A stretch of 64,000 nucleotides of DNA from an uncultured Brevibacillus sp. (GTDB lineage Bacteria; Bacillota; Bacilli; Brevibacillales; Brevibacillaceae): contig NZ_CANMZW010000002.1 of assembly GCF_947502445.1 (NCBI RefSeq), positions 186,001 through 250,000 of the forward strand. The letters run 5' to 3'. Below are positions 1-8,012 of this stretch, in pieces. Numbering within the stretch: position 1 is the first letter of the stretch; each line of letters begins with the position of its first letter. The notes under the pieces were generated by a model. It saw only the letters and a list, made by a program, of their open reading frames with translations, did not search any database and had not been told where the DNA came from. Both the position numbers and the translations under genes were made by a program.

Positions 1-159
1 CGTTCCAGCATGAATAACTCCAAGAGTTAATGCTTTGTCTAAACAATCTTGGCGTACATCGTAACCGACGACCCGAATATTTGGATCGCGTCGCATCGAC
101 AGCGCGATGGAGCCGCCGATCAATCCGACACCGATTACAGCAATGGTGGTCTTTTTCAT
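1..159 (-). CDS. tyrA: Prephenate dehydrogenase, N-terminal part (cut by window edge)
   Basis: The first 53 codons are present; the gene continues beyond base 1. It starts with ATG at 159 behind a purine-rich site (AAAGTGGAG) and opens with a Rossmann nucleotide-binding fold, GVGLIGGSIAL at residues 10-20, followed by DPNIRVVGYD. The enzyme family oxidises prephenate to 4-hydroxyphenylpyruvate for tyrosine, using NAD. It lies directly downstream of hisC, the order known from the B. subtilis aromatic supraoperon, which supports the name. A terminator hairpin separates it from hisC, and I see no convincing new promoter in the 35 bases between, so some readthrough is expected. Confidence 0.9.
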   Translation of the reverse strand, partial: MKKTTIAVIGVGLIGGSIALSMRRDPNIRVVGYDVRQDCLDKALTLGVIHAGT

Positions 160-193
160 CTCCACTTTCTATCCTTCCTTCGTCTGCATAGAC

Positions 194-224
194 AAAAATG
201 CCGGGACAGATGCCCGGCATTTTT
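194..224 (-). terminator. Terminator hairpin between hisC and tyrA
   Basis: Two perfect 12-base arms, 194-205 and 213-224, around a 7-base loop; the arms carry their own A/T tracts so the structure could act on both strands. It begins five bases after the hisC stop and ends 35 bases before the tyrA start. Seen directly; whether it fully stops transcription is unknown. Confidence 0.75.
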
Positions 225-228
225 CGGG

Positions 229-1323
229 TTATTTCAATGCACCAGCAACAATTTCTTGAAGTACAGTCAGAATCTTTTCATTTTGCTCCTTCGTACCGAC
301 CGTAATACGCTGATAGCCTGGGAAGCCAAGTGCATTTCCGGAGCGAACGATGATTCCCTGACTCAGCAGCTTCTTGAATACGGCATCCGAATCCTGCTTC
401 AGGTCAACCAGGATGAAGTTTGTTTGAGTAGGATAATAGGAGAGACCCCATTCATCAAAACGATCCGTAAATTGCTTCACGCCTTCTCTGTTACGCTCAC
501 GGCAGCTAATGACGAACTCCTGATCCTTCAGTGCAGCACGGGCTGCCACTTGTCCGAGTGCGCCAGTGTTGAATGGCTCGCGTACGTGTTCCAGCTGAGA
601 AACGAGCTCCTCCGATGCGACACCGTAACCGATACGCAGCGTTGCGAGACCATAGATTTTTGAGAAGGTGCGCAAGATGATCATGTTTGGATACTCAGCA
701 AGCATTGGAATCGTTTGTGGGTACTCAGGGTCCACAACATATTCGTAGTATGCCTCATCCAGCACAACAAGCACGTCTTTCGGCACTTTTTTCATGAATG
801 CTTCCAGCTCGGAAGTTGTAACGATCGTACCAGACGGATTGTTCGGGTTACATACCCACACGACACGCGTCTGTTCGTTGATGGCAGCAGCCATTGCTTC
901 CAGATCGTGAACGCCGTCTTTCAACGGAACCTCGATCAGCTCCGCGCCTTCGATAATGGCATTGGAGCGATACTGAGAGAACGTCTGGGATGCCATTACC
1001 GTATTTGTGCCCTCATTCAAGAAAGCGCGAGAAATCATCAACAGGTTTTCGTCAGAACCGTTCCCAAAAATCAACTGACCTGGCTTTACTCCGAGAAAAT
1101 CAGCTAGGTCCCAGCGCAGATTCAAGCTTGCACCATCTGGGTAGAGCGCCAAATTGTCCAATTGCTCGACAATCGCTGCCTTTGCTTTTGGCGAAGAACC
1201 ATAAGGATTTTCGTTGGACGCCAGCTTAATCACTTCTGTCAAACCATATTCGCGCTTAACGTCATCAATGGGTTTCCCAGGCTGATATACCGGGGCATTG
1301 AGTATGCGTTGCTTCGGTTGCAT
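229..1323 (-). CDS. hisC: Histidinol-phosphate aminotransferase
   Basis: A 364-residue fold-type I PLP aminotransferase. The SNENPYGSSP motif near residue 36, the substrate loop VCNPNNPSGT and the PLP-lysine region RTFSKIYGLATLRIGYG are all present. The family transfers an amino group between histidinol phosphate and glutamate; in Bacillus the same enzyme also serves tyrosine and phenylalanine synthesis, which fits its place after trpA and before tyrA. Length is normal for the family. The gene begins 29 bases after the trpA stop with GGAG ten bases before ATG, so it is probably in the trp transcript. Confidence 0.93.
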   Translation of the reverse strand: MQPKQRILNAPVYQPGKPIDDVKREYGLTEVIKLASNENPYGSSPKAKAAIVEQLDNLALYPDGASLNLRWDLADFLGVKPGQLIFGNGSDENLLMISRAFLNEGTNTVMASQTFSQYRSNAIIEGAELIEVPLKDGVHDLEAMAAAINEQTRVVWVCNPNNPSGTIVTTSELEAFMKKVPKDVLVVLDEAYYEYVVDPEYPQTIPMLAEYPNMIILRTFSKIYGLATLRIGYGVASEELVSQLEHVREPFNTGALGQVAARAALKDQEFVISCRERNREGVKQFTDRFDEWGLSYYPTQTNFILVDLKQDSDAVFKKLLSQGIIVRSGNALGFPGYQRITVGTKEQNEKILTVLQEIVAGALK

Positions 1324-1352
1324 CCACGTTCACTCCAGTCACATTTTTCCCA

Positions 1353-2171
1353 TTATTGTAGCGCACTCGCTAACTGTTGTACAAAGGTTTTTATTTTTTC
1401 AATGGCTTGCGGCATTTGTTCCGGGTCTTTCAATTGCTCGTTATGCTTCTCGATCTCTTGTACAATCGCACTTCCGACAATCACACCATCTGTATGCGGC
1501 GCTACTGCCCGCACTTGTTCCGGCGTGGAAATACCGAACCCGACAGCTGTTGGTGCATTCGTAGACGATTTTACTTTTTGTAAAAACACAGCAAGATCAT
1601 CGCGCAATTCTGTACGTGCCCCAGTTACTCCTAGCGAGGAAACACAATACAGAAATCCGCTTGCTTGTTCTCCGATTTTTTTGATGCGCGATTCAGATGT
1701 AGGTGCCACTAGCGATATGACATGAATGCCGTTTTTCTTCGCAGCCTCTACAGCCGGACCATTTTCCTCGATCGGCAAATCTGGAATGACAACTCCATCT
1801 GCTTCATAGGCAGCCAGATCCGCAAAAAAGCGATCAATACCATATTGTAGCACCGGATTGACATAGGAGAACAGGACGAGAGATGCCTCGATTCCGGACT
1901 TTCTCAAGCGTGCTACTAGCTGTAATGCATCCGCGATCGACACCCCATTTTGGAGCGCTCTCTCTGATGCGCGCTGGATTGTCGGTCCATCGGCGAGCGG
2001 ATCTGAATACGGCACTCCCAGCTCAATTACATCTGCCCCGGCCTCTACCATCGCCGTTACAATCTGAAAAGTAGCTTCGATCGTCGGGTCTCCAACCGTA
2101 ATAAACGGAATAAAACGTTTGCGACTGCGATCCTCAAACAAGCGGTCAATTCTGTTTGCTGTTGCCGTCAT
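1353..2171 (-). CDS. trpA: Tryptophan synthase alpha chain
   Basis: 272 residues forming a TIM barrel that splits indole-3-glycerol phosphate into indole and glyceraldehyde phosphate. The catalytic glutamate lies in VIELGVPYSDPLADGP and the second acid in the GVVIPDLPIEE strand; the phosphate loop GFGISTPEQV is intact. The ATG overlaps the trpB stop codon by one base (TAATG), indicating translational coupling and the usual alpha2beta2 stoichiometry. Confidence 0.95.
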   Translation of the reverse strand: MTATANRIDRLFEDRSRKRFIPFITVGDPTIEATFQIVTAMVEAGADVIELGVPYSDPLADGPTIQRASERALQNGVSIADALQLVARLRKSGIEASLVLFSYVNPVLQYGIDRFFADLAAYEADGVVIPDLPIEENGPAVEAAKKNGIHVISLVAPTSESRIKKIGEQASGFLYCVSSLGVTGARTELRDDLAVFLQKVKSSTNAPTAVGFGISTPEQVRAVAPHTDGVIVGSAIVQEIEKHNEQLKDPEQMPQAIEKIKTFVQQLASALQ

Positions 2172-3400
2172 TATTGCTCGCCCCCTTTGCTTTGCTCTTC
2201 CAAAGCCTCCTGAATGGTCAGTACATCTTTATCCCCGCGTCCTGACAGGCAAATAACGAGAATCTGGTCACCTGACATTTGGGGTGCGCGCTTGATCGCT
2301 TCTGCTATGGCATGGGCACTCTCCAGTGCTGGAATGATTCCCTCTGTCCGGCATAACAGCTGTACTGCCTCTAAAGCTTCCGCATCCGTGACAGATGTAT
2401 AAGTAACCCGACCGCTGTCTTTTAAGTAGGAATGCTCTGGTCCTACCCCTGGATAATCAAGTCCGGCTGAAATGGAATGAGCCTCCTGTACTTGCCCATG
2501 CTCATCCTGCAGCAAGTAAGTGAGCGAGCCATGAATAACACCCGGACGCCCCAAGCTCAGCGTAGCCGCATGCTTGTCTGTATCTACTCCATGCCCCGCA
2601 GCCTCTACGCCGCGCAAGGCAACATTCTCGTCCTGAATGAATGGATAAAACATCCCGATTGCATTACTGCCGCCACCCACGCAGGCAATGACCTCGTCCG
2701 GAAGTCTGCCCAGCATTTGCAAGATTTGACTACGCGTTTCTTCTCCGATGATCTTTTGGAATTCACGCACGATATACGGATAAGGATGCGGCCCCACAAC
2801 AGAACCGATTACATAAAACGTTTCCTCAACATGAGTAACCCAATGACGGATCGCTTCATTCGTTGCATCCTTCAATGTACGGGAACCGGAAACAGCAGGG
2901 ATGACCTCGGCGCCAAGCAGCTTCATGCGAAACACATTCAGCGACTGGCGGCGAATGTCTTCCTCACCCATGAAAACTTTGCAGGAGAGTCCCAATTTAG
3001 CTGCTACTGTCGCGCTGGCTACCCCGTGCTGTCCTGCGCCCGTTTCAGCAATAATGGATTTTTTCCCCATACGCTTCGCAAGCAAGGCTTGACCGAGCGC
3101 GTTGTTCAATTTATGTGCACCAGTATGGTTAAGATCCTCACGCTTGAGATAAATCTGTGCTCCTCCAAGTGCCTCCGTCAATCGCTCCGCATAGGTCAGG
3201 GGTGTTGGTCTCCCTGCATATTCGCTAAGCAGACCGCCCAGCTCCTGGACAAACTGAGGGTCACGACGCGCTTCTTCAAACGCTACCTCCAAAGCTGCTA
3301 CTGCATTCATCAATGTCTCAGGGACAAACTTTCCTCCGAACTGTCCAAAGCGACCATTTTCATCAGGCACGACCGGAGTCGTTGTCTGTTGCGTGTTCAT
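2171..3400 (-). CDS. trpB: Tryptophan synthase beta chain
   Basis: 409 residues. The PLP lysine is K97 in [12 protein letters not shown] and the phosphate-binding loop is [12 protein letters not shown]; the substrate loop [11 protein letters not shown] is complete. It condenses indole with serine, inside the complex with TrpA. The start at 3400 overlaps the 3' end of trpF by 38 bases; the conserved [13 protein letters not shown] begins at residue 18, so this start gives a normal N terminus. Ordinary TrpB1 type, not the stand-alone TrpB2. Confidence 0.95.
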   Translation of the reverse strand: MNTQQTTTPVVPDENGRFGQFGGKFVPETLMNAVAALEVAFEEARRDPQFVQELGGLLSEYAGRPTPLTYAERLTEALGGAQIYLKREDLNHTGAHKLNNALGQALLAKRMGKKSIIAETGAGQHGVASATVAAKLGLSCKVFMGEEDIRRQSLNVFRMKLLGAEVIPAVSGSRTLKDATNEAIRHWVTHVEETFYVIGSVVGPHPYPYIVREFQKIIGEETRSQILQMLGRLPDEVIACVGGGSNAIGMFYPFIQDENVALRGVEAAGHGVDTDKHAATLSLGRPGVIHGSLTYLLQDEHGQVQEAHSISAGLDYPGVGPEHSYLKDSGRVTYTSVTDAEALEAVQLLCRTEGIIPALESAHAIAEAIKRAPQMSGDQILVICLSGRGDKDVLTIQEALEEQSKGGEQ

Positions 3401-4031
3401 ACGCTTTCACCCTTTCCACCAATGCTTTTATTTTGGAGGCGTCTTTCTCGCCATCTGTTTCGACTCCACTGGATACATCAATCATGTTTGCCTGATAACG
3501 TCCAACAAGCTCTACTACATTGTCCGTATTTATCCCGCCTGCGATAACGCACGCTGCCTCACCGCAGCTTTCCTGCAGCTTCGGTATTTGCTCCCACGAG
3601 AAGCGTTTTCCAGTTCCGCCAGCCATGCTCGGGTCGTACGTATCGAACAAAAACGCATGTACAACTCCGGCATATCGCTCAATCTCACTGGCTACATCGG
3701 ACTCTCCGCCAACCGCCAAGGCCTTCCAAACAGGAATGGCGAAGCGCACCTGAACCTCCTGACAAAATGCAGGTGATTCCTGTCCATGGAGCTGAACCAC
3801 AGCTAGCGGAACCTGACTGAGAATTTCATCCAGCTCCTCTATGCTGGGATTCACAAACACGCCTACTGCCGGAGGATGATCCGGTACCGATGCGAGCAGG
3901 CTTTTCGCAGTCTGGACATCTACCTTGCGCTTGCTTGGTGCGAAGATGAGCCCGACGTAGTCGACATCAAGCTCTTTTAGCAGTACCAATGTTTCTGTAC
4001 GCTTAATGCCGCATATTTTGATTTTGGTCAT
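3363..4031 (-). CDS. trpF: Phosphoribosylanthranilate isomerase
   Basis: 222-residue TIM barrel that performs the Amadori rearrangement of phosphoribosylanthranilate to CdRP. The N-terminal KICGIKRTE motif holds the catalytic cysteine (C7), and the catalytic aspartate is in [17 protein letters not shown] and AGGINTDNV form the phosphate site. ATG at 4031 overlaps the trpC stop by four bases (ATGA). The C-terminal extension runs into trpB, an unusually long overlap for this operon. Confidence 0.94.
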   Translation of the reverse strand: MTKIKICGIKRTETLVLLKELDVDYVGLIFAPSKRKVDVQTAKSLLASVPDHPPAVGVFVNPSIEELDEILSQVPLAVVQLHGQESPAFCQEVQVRFAIPVWKALAVGGESDVASEIERYAGVVHAFLFDTYDPSMAGGTGKRFSWEQIPKLQESCGEAACVIAGGINTDNVVELVGRYQANMIDVSSGVETDGEKDASKIKALVERVKAYEHATDNDSGRA

Positions 4032-4831
4032 TTGCTTATCCCCATTGCAGACGCTGAACCGACGAGTGATAGCACTGCCTGCTCCACATCGACTTGTCGC
4101 ATGAAGTGCTCCCCGACCAATACTGCTCGAGCGCCTGCCTCTCTTACATTTTCAATATCTGCGGGTACCGAGATTCCGCTCTCGCTCACCACTGTAATTG
4201 TTTTGGGAATGTCAGCAATGACTTCATGGGTGACTGCTAGATCGGTTTGGAACGTATTCAGATTTCGATTGTTTATCCCGAGCAGTTTAGGTTCAACCGC
4301 TTGGAAAACCATGTCACATTCACGTCTGTCGTGTATTTCAACCAGGACATCCATCCCCAGTGCTTCCGCTGTTTGTGAAAGGTGACGTAGCTGCCCAGGC
4401 TCCAGAATCGCCGCGATTAGCAAAATGCAGTCTGCTCCTGCCGCCCTTGCCTCCACTACTTGAATTTCGTCAATGAGAAAATCTTTTCGCAGCAGCGGCC
4501 GGTCAATCGCTTCATGAATGCGAGTCAGATATGACAGACTGCCCTGGAAAAATGCTTCATCGGTCAAAACGGAAATGCACTCCGCTTCAGCAGCTTGATA
4601 AGCCTTGGCAATTGCGATCGGATCAAAGTCAGGACGAATCAGCCCTTTTGACGGAGATGCTTTTTTCACTTCCGCAATCACACTGACGGGACGAGTACTG
4701 GTCTCCAGCGCCTTCCGAAATCCTCGAGGGTCTTGAACCGCCTTCGTATCTGCTAAAAGAGAAGCTGTAGTCACAGCAGCTTTTAAACTCGCGATTTCTT
4801 CTTGTTTTTTCTCTACGATTTTACGAAGCAT
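4028..4831 (-). CDS. trpC: Indole-3-glycerol phosphate synthase
   Basis: 267 residues, single-function enzyme (not fused to TrpF). Catalytic lysines sit in EVKKASPSKGLIRPDFDP and LLRKDFLID; catalytic glutamates in VEIHDRRE and SESGIS; the phosphate loop LVGEHFMR is present. It cyclises CdRP to indole-3-glycerol phosphate. It overlaps trpD by 11 bases and trpF by 4, so translation along this stretch is coupled. Confidence 0.94.
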   Translation of the reverse strand: MLRKIVEKKQEEIASLKAAVTTASLLADTKAVQDPRGFRKALETSTRPVSVIAEVKKASPSKGLIRPDFDPIAIAKAYQAAEAECISVLTDEAFFQGSLSYLTRIHEAIDRPLLRKDFLIDEIQVVEARAAGADCILLIAAILEPGQLRHLSQTAEALGMDVLVEIHDRRECDMVFQAVEPKLLGINNRNLNTFQTDLAVTHEVIADIPKTITVVSESGISVPADIENVREAGARAVLVGEHFMRQVDVEQAVLSLVGSASAMGISK

Positions 4832-5846
4832 GAATCATTCCTCCTGCAATTTGACGGAACTGCTCCAGTTTGCGCAGGACAAGTCCGTCATCGATCAGTT
4901 CAGCCGCTCTAATCACACCTTCTCCTATGGTGCTAACCCGATCGGCGAGATACAGAATGGCACCTGCATTAAGCAAGACGATATCCCGCGGGGCCCCTCG
5001 TTTTCCGGCGAACACGTCATGAATGATCGCGGCATTTTCATTCGCATCTCCACCGCGCAGAGCTTCTTTTTCATGGCGGCGCAGTCCAAATTGCTCCGGA
5101 TCAACCTCATAGGTGTGGATTTGACCGTCACGGAGCTCAGCGATATGACTGATTCCTGTCACTGTCAGTTCATCGAGTCCATCCGAACCCGCAACCACTA
5201 GTGCTCTGTGGACATCCAGCTCTCTGAGTACAGCGGCTACCGTAGGAAGCAGCTCTGCATCATAAACGCCCATGAGCTGGTGAGTTGCTCCTGCCGGATT
5301 CGTCAGAGGACCCAAAAGATTAAAAACAGTCCGAATAGCCAGTTCCTTACGTGGCCCTGCCGCGTGCTTCATGGCCTGATGGTACAAAGGGGCAAACAGA
5401 AAGCACAAATTCGTAGCTCGAAGACAATCAGCCGCATCCTTTGGTGACAGATTGACCGGTACGCCCAATGCTTCCAGTACGTCCGCGCTCCCACTTTTAC
5501 TCGAGACGGCCCGGTTGCCGTGTTTGGCGATTCTCACTCCGTCACTGGCTGCCACAATGGCACTCGCCGTCGATATGTTAAAGGTATTGCTGCCGTCTCC
5601 ACCAGTCCCACATGTATCTACTAACCCGGGAAGATCAATCGGAAAACGAGTCGCACGCTCTCTCATCGCTCGAGCAAAGCCGATGATCTCTTCAACCTGT
5701 TCTCCCTTCAGGCGCAAGCTAGCCAGAAAAGCTCCGATCTGGGCAGGAGTTGCCTTTCCATCCATGATCTCGCCCATCGCTTCTTCTGCGACATTTCGGT
5801 TCAAATGGCTTCCTTTTAGAATTTGGTCCAATGCATGGGTTAGCAT
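4821..5846 (-). CDS. trpD: Anthranilate phosphoribosyltransferase
   Basis: 341 residues. The family signatures are visible: VDTCGTGGDGSNTFN (PRPP and anthranilate site, about residue 77) and KHGNRAVSSKSGSADVLE. It transfers phosphoribose from PRPP to anthranilate. No glutamine amidotransferase is fused to it. It starts seven bases inside the end of trpE. Confidence 0.95.
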   Translation of the reverse strand: MLTHALDQILKGSHLNRNVAEEAMGEIMDGKATPAQIGAFLASLRLKGEQVEEIIGFARAMRERATRFPIDLPGLVDTCGTGGDGSNTFNISTASAIVAASDGVRIAKHGNRAVSSKSGSADVLEALGVPVNLSPKDAADCLRATNLCFLFAPLYHQAMKHAAGPRKELAIRTVFNLLGPLTNPAGATHQLMGVYDAELLPTVAAVLRELDVHRALVVAGSDGLDELTVTGISHIAELRDGQIHTYEVDPEQFGLRRHEKEALRGGDANENAAIIHDVFAGKRGAPRDIVLLNAGAILYLADRVSTIGEGVIRAAELIDDGLVLRKLEQFRQIAGGMIHAS

Positions 5847-7354
5847 GGCAATTCCTCCTTCCGCGCGAATAGCTGCTCCGCCTTTTCCAATGCTGAAATC
5901 ATCGCCGCTGCTTTATTAATCGTCTCCTGATATTCACTTGCCGGAACCGAGTCCGCGACTATACCCGCACCTGCTTGCACATGTGCATAGCCATCCTGGA
6001 AAAACAAGGTTCGTATCGTAATGCAGCTATCCAGCGAGCCATCGAACGACAGATAACCAATCGCTCCTGCGTATAGGTGTCTCGCATCGGGCTCCAGCTC
6101 GGCAATGATCTCCATCGCTCTCAGCTTAGGAGAGCCGGATACCGTACCCGCCGGAAAAGCAGACAGGAGAGCATCAAAGGCATGGAGTCCTTCACGCAGC
6201 TTTCCTGTCACATGAGATACCATGTGCATGACGTGGGAATAGTTTTCAATCACGAGTGCCTCTTCCACTTTTACGCTACCGTAGGAGGACACTTTCCCGA
6301 CGTCATTGCGACCGAGATCAAGCAGCATGTAATGCTCTGCCCGCTCTTTGTTGTCTGCGAGCAAATCAGCTGCCAGCTCAGCATCCTCTTGTGGAGTTGC
6401 ACCGCGTTTGCGCGTCCCTGCTATCGGCCTCATCTCCACTTTTTCGTCCTCAACCCGTACCAATAGTTCGGGGGATGTACCAACCACTGTTTCGCCTTCG
6501 TATTCCAAATAGTACATGTACGGCGAAGGGTTCAGTGTACGCAGTAAACGATAGACGGCAAACGGATCTACTTCGGTCTTTACAGAAAAACGCTGTGAAA
6601 GCACTACTTGAAAGATATCACCAGCCGCAATGTATTCCTTGGCTTGCTCTACCATCCGCTCATATTGATGCTGGCTCATGTTGGGCTCAACAGTCAGCGC
6701 TGATGGTGATTGAGCGGCTACCTGTATACGACTGTCTACTTGCAGAGGTGCCGTTACCTTTGTTGCCAGCTGTTCGATCCGTTCACAAACTAGTTTGTAT
6801 TTTTCGGCAATCCGGTCTTCTGAATCTCCTGGTTCCACATGCAGATTTACGATCAGCTGGATTTCTTGCTTCAAGTGATCGAATGCGATCATCTCGTCTA
6901 CGAAAAGGAAGCGCATATCCGGTACACGCACGGCCTCTTGTCGATGTGGAGGCAGGTTTTCGAAATAGCGCAGCGTATTGTACCCAAAAAATCCGACCGC
7001 GCCACCACTCAGTCTGGGGAACTGAGGGAGCTTTGGACTTTTATAGCGATCTGTTTCCTCACGCAAAAAGTTCACTGGATTGCCTGTACGGACAAATCGC
7101 TCGCCATTCCGTTTCGAAACGGAAATTTCTTCTCCTTTTGCTTCGACGATTTGAAACGGGTTCATTCCGATAAAGGAAAAACGTGCCCAACGCGCACCGC
7201 CTTCCACACTCTCCAACAGGAACGAATCACTCGTCCGAATCTTTTGGTACAAACGAATAGGTGTTTCTTGGTCAGCCAACAAGGTCATGCTTACAGGGAT
7301 CATTGAATACGATGCCGAAAGGGACTGCACTTCGGCCAGGGAGGGGAAATACAT
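5840..7354 (-). CDS. trpE: Anthranilate synthase component I
   Basis: 504 residues: an N-terminal anthranilate-synthase domain, then the chorismate-binding domain with the signatures PSPYMYYLE, GTSPELLVR, RPIAGTRKRG and VSGSPKLRAMEII. It makes anthranilate from chorismate. No trpG lies in this operon, so the glutamine-hydrolysing partner must be elsewhere, as in B. subtilis where pabA in the folate operon serves both. First gene after a TRAP-type leader. The start codon follows AAGGAG by a short spacer. Confidence 0.95.
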   Translation of the reverse strand: MYFPSLAEVQSLSASYSMIPVSMTLLADQETPIRLYQKIRTSDSFLLESVEGGARWARFSFIGMNPFQIVEAKGEEISVSKRNGERFVRTGNPVNFLREETDRYKSPKLPQFPRLSGGAVGFFGYNTLRYFENLPPHRQEAVRVPDMRFLFVDEMIAFDHLKQEIQLIVNLHVEPGDSEDRIAEKYKLVCERIEQLATKVTAPLQVDSRIQVAAQSPSALTVEPNMSQHQYERMVEQAKEYIAAGDIFQVVLSQRFSVKTEVDPFAVYRLLRTLNPSPYMYYLEYEGETVVGTSPELLVRVEDEKVEMRPIAGTRKRGATPQEDAELAADLLADNKERAEHYMLLDLGRNDVGKVSSYGSVKVEEALVIENYSHVMHMVSHVTGKLREGLHAFDALLSAFPAGTVSGSPKLRAMEIIAELEPDARHLYAGAIGYLSFDGSLDSCITIRTLFFQDGYAHVQAGAGIVADSVPASEYQETINKAAAMISALEKAEQLFARKEELPC

Positions 7355-7366
7355 GGACTCTCATCT

Positions 7367-7383
7367 CCTTTTTAGAGGGAGTG
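7367..7383 (-). promoter_or_regulatory. Possible hairpin masking the trpE ribosome binding site
   Basis: On the minus strand CTCC, a nine-base loop and GGAG form a small hairpin in which the GGAG is the trpE Shine-Dalgarno sequence. A larger hairpin just upstream (about 7388-7445) pairs TTTTCT..CTACC with GGTAG..AGAAAA. In B. subtilis TRAP binding also represses trpE translation by exposing such a masking structure. The stem here is only four pairs, so this is a suggestion. Confidence 0.3.
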
Positions 7384-7450
7384 AAAAGGGACAGTGCTCA
7401 CCTTTTCTCTACCCGCTTCTTAGAGCGAGAGGTAGGGGGAGAAAAATATG

Positions 7451-7480
7451 AAAAAATAAATCCAGTACGGACCTGGATTT
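7451..7480 (-). terminator. trp leader attenuator terminator
   Basis: On the minus strand an 8-base stem (7473-7480 with 7458-7465) and 7-base loop are followed by A then six T residues (7451-7456). It lies between the GAG-triplet tract and trpE, exactly where the TRAP-controlled terminator lies in B. subtilis. An adjoining inverted repeat, TGGGTA/TACCCA at 7480-7499, could belong to the competing antiterminator, but I could not settle the exact pairing. Confidence 0.8.
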
Positions 7481-7500
7481 GGGTATATGTATGTACCCAG

Positions 7501-7558
7501 CTTGCTCTTCTCTCCTCAACCTAACTCATCTCTACTCTGCTCTACTTGCTCTGCTCTC
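7501..7558 (-). promoter_or_regulatory. TRAP binding site in the trpEDCFBA leader
   Basis: Read on the minus strand, this tract contains GAG triplets at 7556, 7551, 7542, 7537, 7532, 7527, 7517, 7512 and 7507 (5' base given) and TAG at 7544 and 7523. Most are separated by two bases, with one 1-base, one 3-base and one wider gap after the second triplet. TRAP is an 11-mer that wraps RNA around its rim using about eleven (G/U)AG repeats two or three bases apart, so number and spacing fit. The gene for TRAP (mtrB) is in this window at 17970. Confidence 0.85.
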
Positions 7559-7580
7559 AGCCGGAATTTGCTTATAACCG

Positions 7581-7627
7581 GAAAACGAGGCGCTCTCGTT
7601 TCACTTATGGTAAAAGAGAGCGCCTCG
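7581..7627 (-). terminator. Terminator after aroH
   Basis: A perfect 12-base stem (7616-7627 with 7586-7597), 18-base loop, followed on the minus strand by TTTT. It starts five bases past the aroH stop and separates the aro part from the trp part of the supraoperon. Confidence 0.75.
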
Positions 7628-7635
7628 ATTGTCAA
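7607..7635 (-). promoter_or_regulatory. Candidate trp operon promoter
   Basis: Minus-strand TTGACA (7635-7630), a 17-base spacer and TACCAT (7612-7607; four of six matches to TATAAT). The -35 box overlaps the aroH stop codon and the spacer overlaps one arm of the aroH terminator. Transcription would start near 7600 and make a leader of about 245 bases containing the TRAP site. Position matches the internal trp promoter of B. subtilis; not proven. Confidence 0.4.
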
Positions 7636-8009
7636 CTGTGATTTGTCAAATCCGGACGTAGCTTAACTGCTTCTCGCAGAAAAACGTGATTGATCTCTTT
7701 GGCAGTCTTGTCTGTATTTACATGCATCATGACACGAACACAGAGAGGCAAACCACCTGGGACCGGGATTTCTTGTGCACACATCAATGGCACGAATGCC
7801 CAAGCTTCTCCATCAATCATACGTGCAGCTTGAGCCGGAAAAGTCGCACACAGATCCGGTGTCGTCGTAATGATGATGCTACCGATGTCTTCCGGATTTA
7901 CTTGATTGCGTCCTACCATCTCTTCCAGCAGCCATTTTGTTGCTGAAACAATTTCCTCGCGCGTATCGGCTTCCACCGTTACAGCGCCACGGATACCTCG
8001 CACTCCCAT
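7632..8009 (-). CDS. aroH: Chorismate mutase (AroH type)
   Basis: 125 residues, typical of the monofunctional trimeric AroH family. RGIRGAVTVEADTREEI near the N terminus holds the conserved active-site arginine and glutamate; CVRVMMHVNTDK holds further substrate-binding residues. It converts chorismate to prephenate, supplying tyrA and hisC at the end of the operon. It starts three bases after the aroB stop. Confidence 0.93.
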   Translation of the reverse strand: MGVRGIRGAVTVEADTREEIVSATKWLLEEMVGRNQVNPEDIGSIIITTTPDLCATFPAQAARMIDGEAWAFVPLMCAQEIPVPGGLPLCVRVMMHVNTDKTAKEINHVFLREAVKLRPDLTNHS

Positions 8010-8012
8010 CGC

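Noticed and set aside
2477..3547. Plus-strand open frame of 356 codons
   Set aside because: It is antisense to trpB and trpF, whose proteins have full family motifs; no ribosome site or family pattern.
6256..7173. Plus-strand open frame of 305 codons
   Set aside because: Antisense to trpE; shadow of its codon bias.
5840..7354. Fused or adjacent glutamine amidotransferase (trpG)
   Set aside because: Neither trpE nor trpD carries such a domain and no trpG is between the genes; it must be elsewhere in the genome.
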